From Methylococcus capsulatus str. Texas = ATCC 19069 (lineage in GTDB: Bacteria > Pseudomonadota > Gammaproteobacteria > Methylococcales > Methylococcaceae), in NCBI RefSeq assembly GCF_000424685.1, contig NZ_KE384224.1, positions 186,001-250,000 of the forward strand: DNA of 64,000 nucleotides, in the 5' to 3' direction. Below, one piece after another: positions 18,660 to 26,879 of the stretch. The translations under genes were made by a program, and so were the position numbers. Under the pieces are notes generated by a model that was given only the letters and a program-made list of their open reading frames with translations, was not told the origin of the DNA and searched no databases. The stretch's first letter is position 1; every line of letters starts with the position of its first letter.

Positions 18660-20222
18660 TCAGCTTCCGCCGGCCAGCTTGCCCGAATCGACCAGGGCGG
18701 TCTCCCAGCCGCCGCCGAGGGCCTTGTACAGCGACACCAGATCGGCGGCCACGGATGCCTGGCTCCTCACCAGATCGCTCTCGGCGGAGTAAACCGCCCG
18801 CTCGGAATCGAGTACGTTGAGGAACGAGGTGAGCCCGGAACGGTAACGCTCCTTGGAGAGCTTCAGCGCCAGCCGGTTCGATTCCACCGCCTGCTCCAGG
18901 GCGGCCCGACGGTCCTTTTCCTGGGCGTAGGCGACCAGGGAGTTTTCCACGTCCTTCAAGGCACCGAGCACCGCGGATTGATAGGCCAGGAAGCTCTGCT
19001 CCTGCTGGGCCTTCTTGGCGTCGATGTTGGCCCGGATCCTGCCCCAGTTGAATATCGGCGTGGTCAAGGTGCCGGCGGCCGACCAGGATTTGCTCAAGGC
19101 GGTGACGTCGGTGATCTTCATGTTCTGGAAGCCGAGGAAGGCGGCGATGTTGAATTTGGGATAGAGATCAGCCGTGGCAACGCCCACCTGAGCCGTGGCG
19201 GCGGCCAGTTGCCGCTCGGCCAGGCGGATGTCTGGCCGGCGCCTCAGCAGCTCGGAGGGCAGGTCGAGCAGGATACGGTCGGGCGCCGACGGCACCGGCT
19301 GCTCGGGATCGAGCAGGGTCTGCAAGGCACCGGGCGGCTTGCCGAGGAGCAGTTCGAGCTGGTGCATGGCCTGTTTGCGGGCCGTCTCGTACACAGGCAA
19401 CTGCGCCTGGGTCTGCGCGGCGAGCGCTTCGGCCTGAACCGCTTCCAGCGAGTCCGACAGGCCGGCCTGGTAGCGGATGCGCATGAGCCGCGCGGTTTCC
19501 AGCTGGAGCTTGAGGTTGGCCTGGCTGACGTTCAGCAGGTGCTGGTTGCTGCGCATTTCGATGTAGGCGCGGGCCACGTCGCCCAGCAGCGTGACCAGCA
19601 CCGCGCGGCTGTTTTCGACCTCGGCTTCGAGGTTGGCCTCGGCCGCTTCGATCGAGCGCCGGATGCCGCCGAACAGGTCGATCTCCCATTGCACGTCGAA
19701 GCCGAGCTGGAAGATGTCGATGTTGTTGCCGAAGCCGACGCCGCCGGGCTGTCCACCCGCGCCACTCTGGCCGGCATTGTTGAGGCGCCGGCTCACGCTC
19801 TCCTTGTTGGAGATGATCGGCAGACCGTTCGCGATGGCGACGATGCGTTGTTCCCGGGCGGTGCGGATGCGGGTGTAGGTTTGCTTGAGATCCAGGTTGG
19901 CGACCATCGCCTCCCGGATCAACCGGTTCAGTACCGGATCGCCGAAGGCTTTCCACCAATCCGCGCCGACCGTTTCCGACGGGGCCGCCGGCGGCGGCTC
20001 GGCTTCGTGCCAGCGTTCCGGCATCGTCGTGTCCGGGCGCCGGTAGTCCGGACCCACCGGCGAACAGGCGGTGAACACCGCGCCCAGCAGGGATGCAAAA
20101 AGGCGCAGGACCCGGTGCGCGGCTCTGCGGTGGCTATGGTCTCCAGCGGGGAGGAGCCCTGCGAAGCCCTGGCTGTTTTCGCCGCCCGGATTGTGATTAG
20201 CCGGCTGATTCAAGCGTTTCAT
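18660..20222 (-). CDS. Outer-membrane efflux lipoprotein (NodT/OprM family)
   Basis: The TolC-like outer-membrane channel of the efflux system. It has 520 residues including an unusually long N-terminus of about 50 residues before the lipobox (VFTACSPVGPDYRRP); a shorter start cannot be excluded. Two OEP repeats are visible (residues about 90-290 and 300-500), with the family phrases PSELLRRRPDIRLAERQL and KERYRSGLTSFLNVLDSER. It is the first gene of the operon, 7 bp downstream of the palindromic operator and near-consensus promoter. Confidence 0.94.
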   Translation of the reverse strand: MKRLNQPANHNPGGENSQGFAGLLPAGDHSHRRAAHRVLRLFASLLGAVFTACSPVGPDYRRPDTTMPERWHEAEPPPAAPSETVGADWWKAFGDPVLNRLIREAMVANLDLKQTYTRIRTAREQRIVAIANGLPIISNKESVSRRLNNAGQSGAGGQPGGVGFGNNIDIFQLGFDVQWEIDLFGGIRRSIEAAEANLEAEVENSRAVLVTLLGDVARAYIEMRSNQHLLNVSQANLKLQLETARLMRIRYQAGLSDSLEAVQAEALAAQTQAQLPVYETARKQAMHQLELLLGKPPGALQTLLDPEQPVPSAPDRILLDLPSELLRRRPDIRLAERQLAAATAQVGVATADLYPKFNIAAFLGFQNMKITDVTALSKSWSAAGTLTTPIFNWGRIRANIDAKKAQQEQSFLAYQSAVLGALKDVENSLVAYAQEKDRRAALEQAVESNRLALKLSKERYRSGLTSFLNVLDSERAVYSAESDLVRSQASVAADLVSLYKALGGGWETALVDSGKLAGGS

Positions 20223-20229
20223 TCGGTCA

Positions 20230-20280
20230 ATTCAAACGTATGTTTGAATCGAAGATACGAAACAAGCGTTTGGATGTCAA
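20230..20280 (-). promoter_or_regulatory. Efflux operon promoter with two TetR-type operators
   Basis: Read on the minus strand, TTGACA (20275-20280) and TATCTT (20252-20257) are separated by exactly 17 bp, close to the sigma-70 consensus. A perfect palindrome lies just downstream at 20230-20249: arms ATTCAAAC and GTTTGAAT around GTAT. A degenerate copy at 20256-20275 (GAAAC...GTTTGGAT) fills the spacer between -35 and -10. Centres are 26 bp apart. Both sites would block RNA polymerase, and the only regulator in the operon is the TetR protein encoded last, so it is the likely ligand-released repressor (inference). Confidence 0.78.
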
Positions 20281-20489
20281 CCCGAATTTTTCTCAAGGCG
20301 CCACCTTGACGTTTTTCGGGGGATGGACGATCCGCCGGCATCTGGCGGAAAATGGCCCATCATGCCTCCCGTGCAGCGCGCAGCGATCACCCGGACTCCG
20401 CAGTGGTCCATCACCAGCCGCATCATCGACGAACGTCGGGACGAACTCCTGTCGTTCATCCCCCTATCGCTTCTGTCGGACGCGGCCCG

Positions 20490-21167
20490 GTGATACGGAT
20501 CTTTCGACGCCCTTCCGCCGTCGCACTGACCGCCTGCCTGCTGCTGGAAGCAGCGGCCGCTTTGGCAGATACGAGCCTCAGCGGAACGGTGTCGGCCGTG
20601 CTGGACGGCGACTCCATCATCGTCGTGGATGCCGGCCGGCGGGAAGTCGAAGTGCGGCTGGCGCAGATCGACGCCCCGGAACATGGACAGGCGGACTGGC
20701 AGGCGTCCAGACAGTCCTTGTCCGAGCTGCTGCTGGGGCGGACCGTGACCGTCGAGCGTGTGGACGCAGACCGCTACGGCCGAATAGTAGGCCGGGTATG
20801 GGAGGAAGGGACCGATGCCGGCCTGGAGCAGGTCCGGCGTGGCATGGCATGGGTATACCGATGGTACACCGCCGATCAGGCCTATTTCCGCGCCGAAGAA
20901 CGGGCGCGGCAGGAAAAGAAGGGGCTGTGGTCACAGCCTCGTCCGGTTCCACCCTGGCGGTTCCGCCACCGGGCCGCATCATCGGATTCCGAATCATCGG
21001 ATTCCGACCCCAGGCGATCTCCGGCGGATCGTGTTTCCCCCTGTGGCGCCAAACACCGTTGCGCTGAGATGCTCTCCTGCGAGGAGGCGCGTTTCTATCT
21101 GGTCCGCTGCGGTGTCAAGTCACTGGACCGGGACGGCGACGGTACGCCTTGCGAAGAACTGTGTTGA
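20490..21167 (+). CDS. Secreted thermonuclease (SNase) with C-terminal Excalibur-like motif
   Basis: A probable calcium-dependent nuclease of about 225 residues starting at GTG. A signal peptide (AVALTACLLLEAAAALA) is followed by the SNase fold (residues about 32-145), with the conserved VLDGDSI, RLAQIDAPE and DRYGRIVGRV segments carrying catalytic Asp, Arg and Glu positions. After a Ser/Asp/Pro-rich linker, the C-terminal 35 residues (CAEMLSCEEARFYL... DRDGDGTPCEEL) form an Excalibur-type motif with paired cysteines and a DxDxDG calcium loop. The start is uncertain: the frame is open upstream to 20352, but the GTG directly precedes a good signal sequence. Its stop is 1 bp before rluA. Confidence 0.85.
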   Translation: MIRIFRRPSAVALTACLLLEAAAALADTSLSGTVSAVLDGDSIIVVDAGRREVEVRLAQIDAPEHGQADWQASRQSLSELLLGRTVTVERVDADRYGRIVGRVWEEGTDAGLEQVRRGMAWVYRWYTADQAYFRAEERARQEKKGLWSQPRPVPPWRFRHRAASSDSESSDSDPRRSPADRVSPCGAKHRCAEMLSCEEARFYLVRCGVKSLDRDGDGTPCEELC

Positions 21168-21168
21168 A

Positions 21169-21807
21169 ATGATCGAGGTGGTTCACACCGACGCTGCATT
21201 GCTGGTGCTTTCCAAGCCCAGCGGCCTGCTGGCGGTACCGGGGCGCGGTCAGGACAAACAGGATTGCCTGAGCGCTCGGGTGCGCGCCCGCTATCCCGAC
21301 GCCCTCGTCGTGCACCGGCTCGACATGGCCACTTCGGGCCTGATGGTCATGGCGCGCGGAATCGCGGTGCAGCGCACCCTCAGCCAGTCCTTCGCCCGGC
21401 GGGAAGTGCTCAAGCGCTACGAAGCGCTCGTGCATGGCGTCTTGGGGACACCGCCGGAAACAGAGAACGGCTGGAGCAGCATCGATCTCCCCCTGTTGTC
21501 CGACTGGCCCAATCGCCCCTTGCAAAAGGTCGATCCTTTGCGCGGCAAACCCAGCCTGACCCGCTGGCGAATCCTGGGTCATGAAGACGGTGCCACCCGC
21601 GTGGAACTCGAACCGGTGACTGGGCGATCCCACCAGCTCCGCGTCCATCTTGCCGCCCTGGGATATCCCGTGCTCGGTGATCCGCTGTATGGGCACGAAG
21701 CGGCGAAATCCCGTGCTGGAAGACTGCTGCTGCATGCCAGGACTTTGGGATTCTTCCATCCGGTGAGCGGTGAGTGGCTCGAATTCGAAAGCCCGGTGCC
21801 GTTTTGA
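21169..21807 (+). CDS. rluA: RluA-type 23S rRNA/tRNA pseudouridine synthase
   Basis: A pseudouridine synthase of 212 residues, close in length and wording to E. coli RluA, which modifies 23S rRNA U746 and tRNA U32. The catalytic aspartate is in VVHRLDMATSG near residue 45. The conserved KRYEALVHG, GRSHQLRVHL and GYPVLGDPLYG segments follow. There is no S4 domain, consistent with RluA rather than RluC/D. The ATG is 1 bp after the nuclease stop, so the two are likely co-transcribed although functionally unrelated. Confidence 0.92.
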   Translation: MIEVVHTDAALLVLSKPSGLLAVPGRGQDKQDCLSARVRARYPDALVVHRLDMATSGLMVMARGIAVQRTLSQSFARREVLKRYEALVHGVLGTPPETENGWSSIDLPLLSDWPNRPLQKVDPLRGKPSLTRWRILGHEDGATRVELEPVTGRSHQLRVHLAALGYPVLGDPLYGHEAAKSRAGRLLLHARTLGFFHPVSGEWLEFESPVPF

Positions 21808-22155
21808 GCCGGAGACTGCTGGCACCAGATTGTCAGAACCGGCCTTTGACATGCAGCCTCCTGGCGAACTCCGAGGAGACCTTCCCTCGGTCTTTCGTCT
21901 TCCCGGAACGCTTCGCTGGCTATCGGCGCCCCCGATCCGAGGGGGGATCGATCCGGCAGCCGGCATCAGCCGTTCCACGCGCTGCTGGCCGGACGGGAAT
22001 CCGCGACCCCATGATTCCCCGACCCGGCGCGGGCTGCCGTGGGCGCCCTTGAGCCCGGCATGCATGGTCTGGGGCAGCGTCGGCAGAAGTTCGGCTGCCG
22101 TCCGGGTAGCCTGAGGGGGGAGATCCGGCCGATGGACTTCGTTCGACCGTGCGGA
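21808..22155. other. Intergenic stretch without a supported gene
   Basis: 348 bp between the convergent rluA and DUF2058 genes. Open frames here have unconvincing composition. A short GC hairpin (CCCCC at 21929-21933, GGGGG at 21941-21945) could serve as a weak convergent terminator, but it lacks a T-run. Confidence 0.5.
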
Positions 22156-22692
22156 CTACCACATCAGGTCGTCCGGCACCTGGTAGGCGGCGTAGGGATC
22201 GTCCCCGTTTTCATCGCCGCTTTGGCTCGGCGCGTTTTTCAACACGACGCACGAGGCATCCCTCGCTGCGATGCGTTCGGCGATGTCCGCCGGCACCAGC
22301 TCGTATTTGCCGTCCAGTTTGACGATGGCGATCTGGCCCTGGACGATGCGCTTGCGCAGGGCCTCGGTGACGTAGATGCGCTTGACGATGCCGCCGTCGG
22401 CGAAGTTGAAGAGGACTTCCCCGTCGGCGGGCTGGCGGTTGGCTTCGACGAGCTGGCGGATCTGTGCGATGAGCGCCTTGCGCTCGTCGGCTTCCTTCTT
22501 CTGCAGATTCAACGCGCGGTCGCGCGCGGCCTTCTCGGCCTGAGCCTGCTGAATCCCGGTCTTTTCGGCAGCCGCACCCTTGTTTTCGGCGGCATGCCGG
22601 CGTTCCTTGCGCAGATCCTTCTGCGCCTTTTTCAGTTGCTTGTCGTTGACCAGTCCTGCCTTGCGCAGTTGTTCCTGGAGAGGGTTGCTCAT
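22156..22692 (-). CDS. DUF2058 family protein (YaiL-like)
   Basis: A 178-residue soluble protein of unknown function. The N-terminal half is a highly charged helix (LQEQLRKAGLVNDKQLKKAQKDLRKERR) and the C-terminal half carries the conserved FNFADGGIVKRIYVTE and DGKYELVPADIAERI segments of DUF2058. The basic N-terminus suggests nucleic-acid or ribosome binding, which is inference. The ATG at 22692 has AGGA 8 bases upstream; an ATG 9 bases earlier is less well placed. It is about 50 bp downstream of ackA on the same strand. Confidence 0.85.
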   Translation of the reverse strand: MSNPLQEQLRKAGLVNDKQLKKAQKDLRKERRHAAENKGAAAEKTGIQQAQAEKAARDRALNLQKKEADERKALIAQIRQLVEANRQPADGEVLFNFADGGIVKRIYVTEALRKRIVQGQIAIVKLDGKYELVPADIAERIAARDASCVVLKNAPSQSGDENGDDPYAAYQVPDDLMW

Positions 22693-22740
22693 GGGAGGCA
22701 TCCTGTTCGCTGCTCTGTCACGGGGGGCGAATGTTAAGGC

Positions 22741-23925
22741 TTAAAGGGATCGGGGGGAACCTTGCGGCAGTCCCAGGGTTCGGCGGACGTGGCGGGCGAT
22801 CATGGCTTCCTCGTCGGTGGAGACCACCAGCACATGAATGCGGCTGTCCGGCGTATGCAGGATCGGGTAGGCAGCCGGATCGATCGCGACCCCGAGCCAG
22901 GTCGAAAGCTCGCAGATGCGGGCACGCACGGGCGCAGCGTGTTCACCGATGCCGGCGGTGAAGACAAGGGCGTCCAGTCCGCCCAGTGCGGCGGTCAGCG
23001 AGCCGATTTCGCGGGCGATGCGGTAGCAGAAATACTCGACGGCTTCGGCGGCTTCCGGCCGGTCGCTGGCCAGCAGATCGCGCATGTCGCCGCTCAGGCC
23101 GGACAGCCCCAATAGACCCGAACGCTTGTACAGCAGGTCCGAGAGCGTCGCGGCATCCATGCCCGGCTGGGTCATCAGGTGCAGCAGCACGCCGGGGTCG
23201 ATGGCGCCACAGCGGGTGCCCATGGGGATGCCGTCCAGGGCCGTGAAGGACATGGTGGTGGCGACGCTGCGGCCGTTTTTCATGGCGCACAGGCTGGCGC
23301 CGTTGCCGAGATGGCAGACGATGGTGCGGCCGTCCGCCGCGCAGGGGTCGATTTCGGCCAAGCGCGCGGCGACGTATTCGTAGGACAAGCCATGGAAGCC
23401 GTAGCGGCGGATGCCGGCCGCCTCGTATTCCCTGGGCAGGGCGAAGCGCCTTTCCACGGCGGATTGGCTGGCGTGGAAGGCGGTGTCGAAGCAGGCGACC
23501 TGCGGGATGTCGGGGAACTTCGCCGCCAGCAGCCGGATGGGTGCCAGGTTGTGTGGCTGGTGGAGGGGCGCCAGCGGGATCAGTGCCTCGATTTTTTCGA
23601 TGATTTCGCCGGTCACTTTCACCGGCCGGGTCAGGCCATCGCCGCCGTGGACCACCCGGTGGCCGACCGCGGCGGGCTTGCAGCCGTCGCCGGCGCGGGC
23701 CAGCCAGTCGAACAGCCAGATCAGTGCATCTTCGTGGTTGTCTGCTGGGATCGGTCCTTGAAACAGGGGGGCTCCTTGGGCATCCCGCAAGCTGGCGCAA
23801 GCGCCGTTGGCGGACGTGCTCCCGAGCCGGTCGAGCAGGGCGTCGAACACCCGTCTCTCGCCGTTCAGCAGGGAGAACTTGACGGTCGAGGAACCAGCGT
23901 TGACGACGGCGACGGGGTTGCCCAT
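22741..23925 (-). CDS. ackA: Acetate kinase
   Basis: Interconverts acetyl phosphate + ADP and acetate + ATP. It is 394 residues, the normal length. ASKHA-fold motifs are present: VNAGSSTVKFSL at the N-terminus, GHRVVHGGD near residue 95, CFDTAFH near residue 150, HLGNGAS near residue 210, and FTAGIGEHA near residue 325. Here it would turn the acetyl phosphate made by the upstream phosphoketolase into acetate with ATP gain, or run in reverse. It starts 6 bp after the unknown 99-residue gene. No phosphotransacetylase is in the window. Confidence 0.97.
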   Translation of the reverse strand: MGNPVAVVNAGSSTVKFSLLNGERRVFDALLDRLGSTSANGACASLRDAQGAPLFQGPIPADNHEDALIWLFDWLARAGDGCKPAAVGHRVVHGGDGLTRPVKVTGEIIEKIEALIPLAPLHQPHNLAPIRLLAAKFPDIPQVACFDTAFHASQSAVERRFALPREYEAAGIRRYGFHGLSYEYVAARLAEIDPCAADGRTIVCHLGNGASLCAMKNGRSVATTMSFTALDGIPMGTRCGAIDPGVLLHLMTQPGMDAATLSDLLYKRSGLLGLSGLSGDMRDLLASDRPEAAEAVEYFCYRIAREIGSLTAALGGLDALVFTAGIGEHAAPVRARICELSTWLGVAIDPAAYPILHTPDSRIHVLVVSTDEEAMIARHVRRTLGLPQGSPRSL

Positions 23926-23931
23926 GGCTTT

Positions 23932-24231
23932 TCAGAGCCGGGAGTCCGGTTCCGCCCGTTCCCGTTCGTTCGCCATCGCCTGGTCCATGATCTCCTTGTA
24001 AAGCGCGACCGCGCGGGCGTATATCTCCTGGTACTCGGGCTGGCGGTCCACCTGCGACTTGATGAGCTGGGCGGTTTCGAAGACTTCCCGGAGAAAACCG
24101 ATGTCCAGGTCATCGAGCGGCTCCCTGCGTTCGACTTTCGCTCGGATGTCCAATGCCCGCGGCAAGCGGTGAGTGGTGAATTCCGTGAGCAGAGCAACCG
24201 CGACGCCTTGATCTTTGGAAACTGGTGTCAT
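23932..24231 (-). CDS. Hypothetical protein between phosphoketolase and acetate kinase genes
   Basis: 99 residues, soluble, acidic/amphipathic helical, with no signal or membrane segment and no motif I recognise. Notable stretches are EFTTHRLPRALDIRAKVERREPLDDLDIGFL and a C-terminal charged helix. It is packed between xfp (61-bp gap) and ackA (6-bp gap), so it is almost certainly in that operon. A regulatory or structural role in the phosphoketolase pathway is possible but unproven. Codon use resembles that of its neighbours. Confidence 0.75.
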   Translation of the reverse strand: MTPVSKDQGVAVALLTEFTTHRLPRALDIRAKVERREPLDDLDIGFLREVFETAQLIKSQVDRQPEYQEIYARAVALYKEIMDQAMANERERAEPDSRL

Positions 24232-24292
24232 GGGGATTCCCGTTGGCCATGGTTGAGAGAGGAGGACGGCCGGGCGTCACCACCGTGGCCGT

Positions 24293-26728
24293 TCAGCCCG
24301 GCCAGCGCCAGCCCGCGACCTCCGGCATGTCGATGCCGTGCTCGTAGGCATACTGGCGGCAGGCGATCTGCTGTTTGCGGAACCGGGCCTTGGCGTGGGC
24401 GCCGGAGACCGCGATCTCCGGAATCCGGTCGATGACGTCGATGGCCAGGCTGAAGCGGTCGATCTGGTTGTTGATCGCCAGTTCCAGCGGGGTGTTGATG
24501 CTGCCTTTCTCCTTGTAGCCGCGCACGTGCATGTTGGCGTGGTTGGTGCGCCGGTAGGCGAGCCGGTGGATCAGCCAGGGATAGCCGTGGAAATTGAAGA
24601 TGACCGGCTTGTCCCTGGTGAACAGGCTGTCGAAATCCTTGTCGCTGAGGCCGTGCGGATGCTCGGACTCGGGCTGCAGCTTGAACAGGTCCACCACGTT
24701 GATGAAGCGGATCTTCAGTTCCGGGAACTCCTCGCGCAGCAGGGCGGTGGCGGCCAGGGCCTCCAGGGTCGGGATGTCGCCGGCGCAGGCCATGACCACG
24801 TCGGGCTCCTGCCCCTCGTCGTTGCTGGCCCATTCCCAGATGCCCAAGCCCTCGGTGCAATGGGCGATCGCGGCGTCCATGTCCATGAACTGGAGATGCA
24901 ACTGTTTGTCCGACACGATCACGTTGATGTAGTTCTGGCTGCGCAGGCAGTGGTCGGCGACCGACAGCAGGCTGTTGACGTCGGGCGGCAGGTAGATGCG
25001 GGTGACGTCGGCGCTCTTGTTCACGACGACGTCCAGGAAACCGGGGTCCTGGTGGGTGAAGCCGTTGTGGTCCTGTCGCCAGACCGTCGAAGTGATGAGC
25101 AGGTTGAGCGAGGCCACGTCCTGGCGCCAGGACAGCTGGTTGCAGATGGACAGCCACTTGGCGTGCTGGTTGAACATCGAATCGATGACGTGGACGAAGG
25201 CTTCGTAGGTCGAGAGGAAGCCGTGGCGCCCGGTCAGAAGGTAGCCTTCCAGCATGCCTTCCAGGGTATGCTCGCTGAGCATTTCCATGACCCGGCCGTC
25301 GGGGGCCAGTTCGCCGCCGTCCTGGTCTTCGGGGAAATACTCGGCGATCCAGAATTTCTTGGCAGCGGCGTAGACGGCGTCCAGCTTGTTGGAGGTATTC
25401 TCGTCAGGGCCGAACAGCCGGAAGTTGTGCGCGTTCTCCTTCATCACGTCGCGCAGGAACACGCCCAGCGGCTGGGTGTTCGGCGCTTCGATCTGGCCCG
25501 GTTTGGCGACTTCGATGCCGTAGTTGCGGAAATTGGGGATGCGCAGGGCCTTTTTCAGATGGCCGCCGTTGGCGTGGGGGTTGAGACCCATGCGGCGGAG
25601 ACCGGCCGGCGCCATTTCCCGGATTTCGGCGACGGGGCGGCCTTCGGCGTCGAACAGTTCTTCCGGCTTGTAGCTGCGCATCCAGCCTTCCAGCAGCTTC
25701 AGGTGTTCGGGGTTTTTCGCGACGTCGGCTACCGGCACCTGATGAGCGCGCCAGAAGCCCTCGACGTTGTGGCCGTCGATCTGGCGTGGCGCGGTCCAGC
25801 CCTTGGGCGAGCGCAGCACGATCATCGGCCAGCGCGGCCGTCGGGCGATGCCGCTGGCGCGGGCCTCGGTCTGGGCGGCGCGGATGTCTTCGATGCTGCG
25901 GTCCACCGTCGCGGCCATCGCCTGGTGCATGCTTTCCGGTTCCGAGCCTTCCACGAAATAAGGCGTGTAGCCGTAACCCCTGAGCAGATTTTCCAATTCT
26001 TCGTGGCTGATGCGCGCCAGCAGGGTGGGGTTGTTGATCTTGTAGCCGTTGAGGTTGAGGATCGGCAGCACCGCGCCGTCGCGGATCGGGTTGAGAAATT
26101 TGTTGATGTGCCAGGAAGTGGCCAGGGGGCCGGTTTCCGCCTCGCCGTCGCCGACCACGGCGGCCACGATCAGGTCCGGGTTGTCGAAGGCTGCGCCGCA
26201 GGCGTGCGACAGCACGTAGCCCAGCTCGCCGCCCTCGTGGATCGAGCCCGGTGTCTCGGGGGTGCAATGGCTGCCGATTCCGCCGGGGAAGGAGAACTGC
26301 TTGAAGAAGTTCAGCAGGCCTTCTTCGCTCAGGTCCTTGTCGGGGTAGATTTCGGAGTAGCTGCCTTCCAGGTAGAGCGGGCCCAGCACGCCGGGGGCGC
26401 CGTGGCCGGGGCCGGCCATGAAGATCATGTCCAGGTCGTGTTTCCGGATGGCCCGGTTCAGATGGGTGTAGACGAACGCAAGGTTGGGGCTGGAGCCCCA
26501 ATGGCCGAGCAGACGGTGCTTGATGTGCTCGGGTTTGAGCGGTTCACGCAGCAGCGGATTCCCCCGCAGGTAGATCATGCCCAGCGCCAGGTAATTGCAG
26601 GCTCGCCAGAACGCATGGATTTTGCGGACTTCTTCGGCATCCAGCGGTGTTCCGCTGACAGTGGCGCGGGTCGGCCCGTAGACGGTGAGCCGTTCGAATT
26701 CGGAGGACAGGGGGAATTGGGTTGCCAT
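24293..26728 (-). CDS. xfp: Xylulose-5-phosphate/fructose-6-phosphate phosphoketolase
   Basis: A thiamine-diphosphate enzyme that splits xylulose-5-P (and often fructose-6-P) with phosphate into acetyl phosphate plus glyceraldehyde-3-P (or erythrose-4-P). It has 811 residues, full family length. The N-terminal domain carries [19 protein letters not shown] and the ThDP motif [15 protein letters not shown] followed by LNLNGYKI. The central domain has [16 protein letters not shown], and the C-terminal part has [13 protein letters not shown]. In a sugar-phosphate-assimilating methylotroph this gives a carbon-conserving route from pentose phosphates to acetyl units. The downstream ackA completes the route to acetate. 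Confidence 0.97.
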   Translation of the reverse strand: MATQFPLSSEFERLTVYGPTRATVSGTPLDAEEVRKIHAFWRACNYLALGMIYLRGNPLLREPLKPEHIKHRLLGHWGSSPNLAFVYTHLNRAIRKHDLDMIFMAGPGHGAPGVLGPLYLEGSYSEIYPDKDLSEEGLLNFFKQFSFPGGIGSHCTPETPGSIHEGGELGYVLSHACGAAFDNPDLIVAAVVGDGEAETGPLATSWHINKFLNPIRDGAVLPILNLNGYKINNPTLLARISHEELENLLRGYGYTPYFVEGSEPESMHQAMAATVDRSIEDIRAAQTEARASGIARRPRWPMIVLRSPKGWTAPRQIDGHNVEGFWRAHQVPVADVAKNPEHLKLLEGWMRSYKPEELFDAEGRPVAEIREMAPAGLRRMGLNPHANGGHLKKALRIPNFRNYGIEVAKPGQIEAPNTQPLGVFLRDVMKENAHNFRLFGPDENTSNKLDAVYAAAKKFWIAEYFPEDQDGGELAPDGRVMEMLSEHTLEGMLEGYLLTGRHGFLSTYEAFVHVIDSMFNQHAKWLSICNQLSWRQDVASLNLLITSTVWRQDHNGFTHQDPGFLDVVVNKSADVTRIYLPPDVNSLLSVADHCLRSQNYINVIVSDKQLHLQFMDMDAAIAHCTEGLGIWEWASNDEGQEPDVVMACAGDIPTLEALAATALLREEFPELKIRFINVVDLFKLQPESEHPHGLSDKDFDSLFTRDKPVIFNFHGYPWLIHRLAYRRTNHANMHVRGYKEKGSINTPLELAINNQIDRFSLAIDVIDRIPEIAVSGAHAKARFRKQQIACRQYAYEHGIDMPEVAGWRWPG

Positions 26729-26879
26729 CGGTCAATCTCCTGAAGTGGGCTTCGTGGCTTAAGGATCGCTTGGGCCGGGTCCACGGGGCTTCCGCCTATT
26801 ATGCCGTCCCATCATGACAGCGTAAGGACTCCGGCGGTCCGCGGCGGCTCCGGAACGGTCCCACTGCCGCCAGGGTGTC

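Noticed and set aside
21929..21945. GC hairpin between rluA and the DUF2058 gene as a terminator
   Set aside because: No T-run on either side, so kept only as a note in the intergenic entry.
24338..26743. An 801-codon open frame antisense to phosphoketolase
   Set aside because: Shadow of a highly conserved enzyme; no motif or ribosome site.
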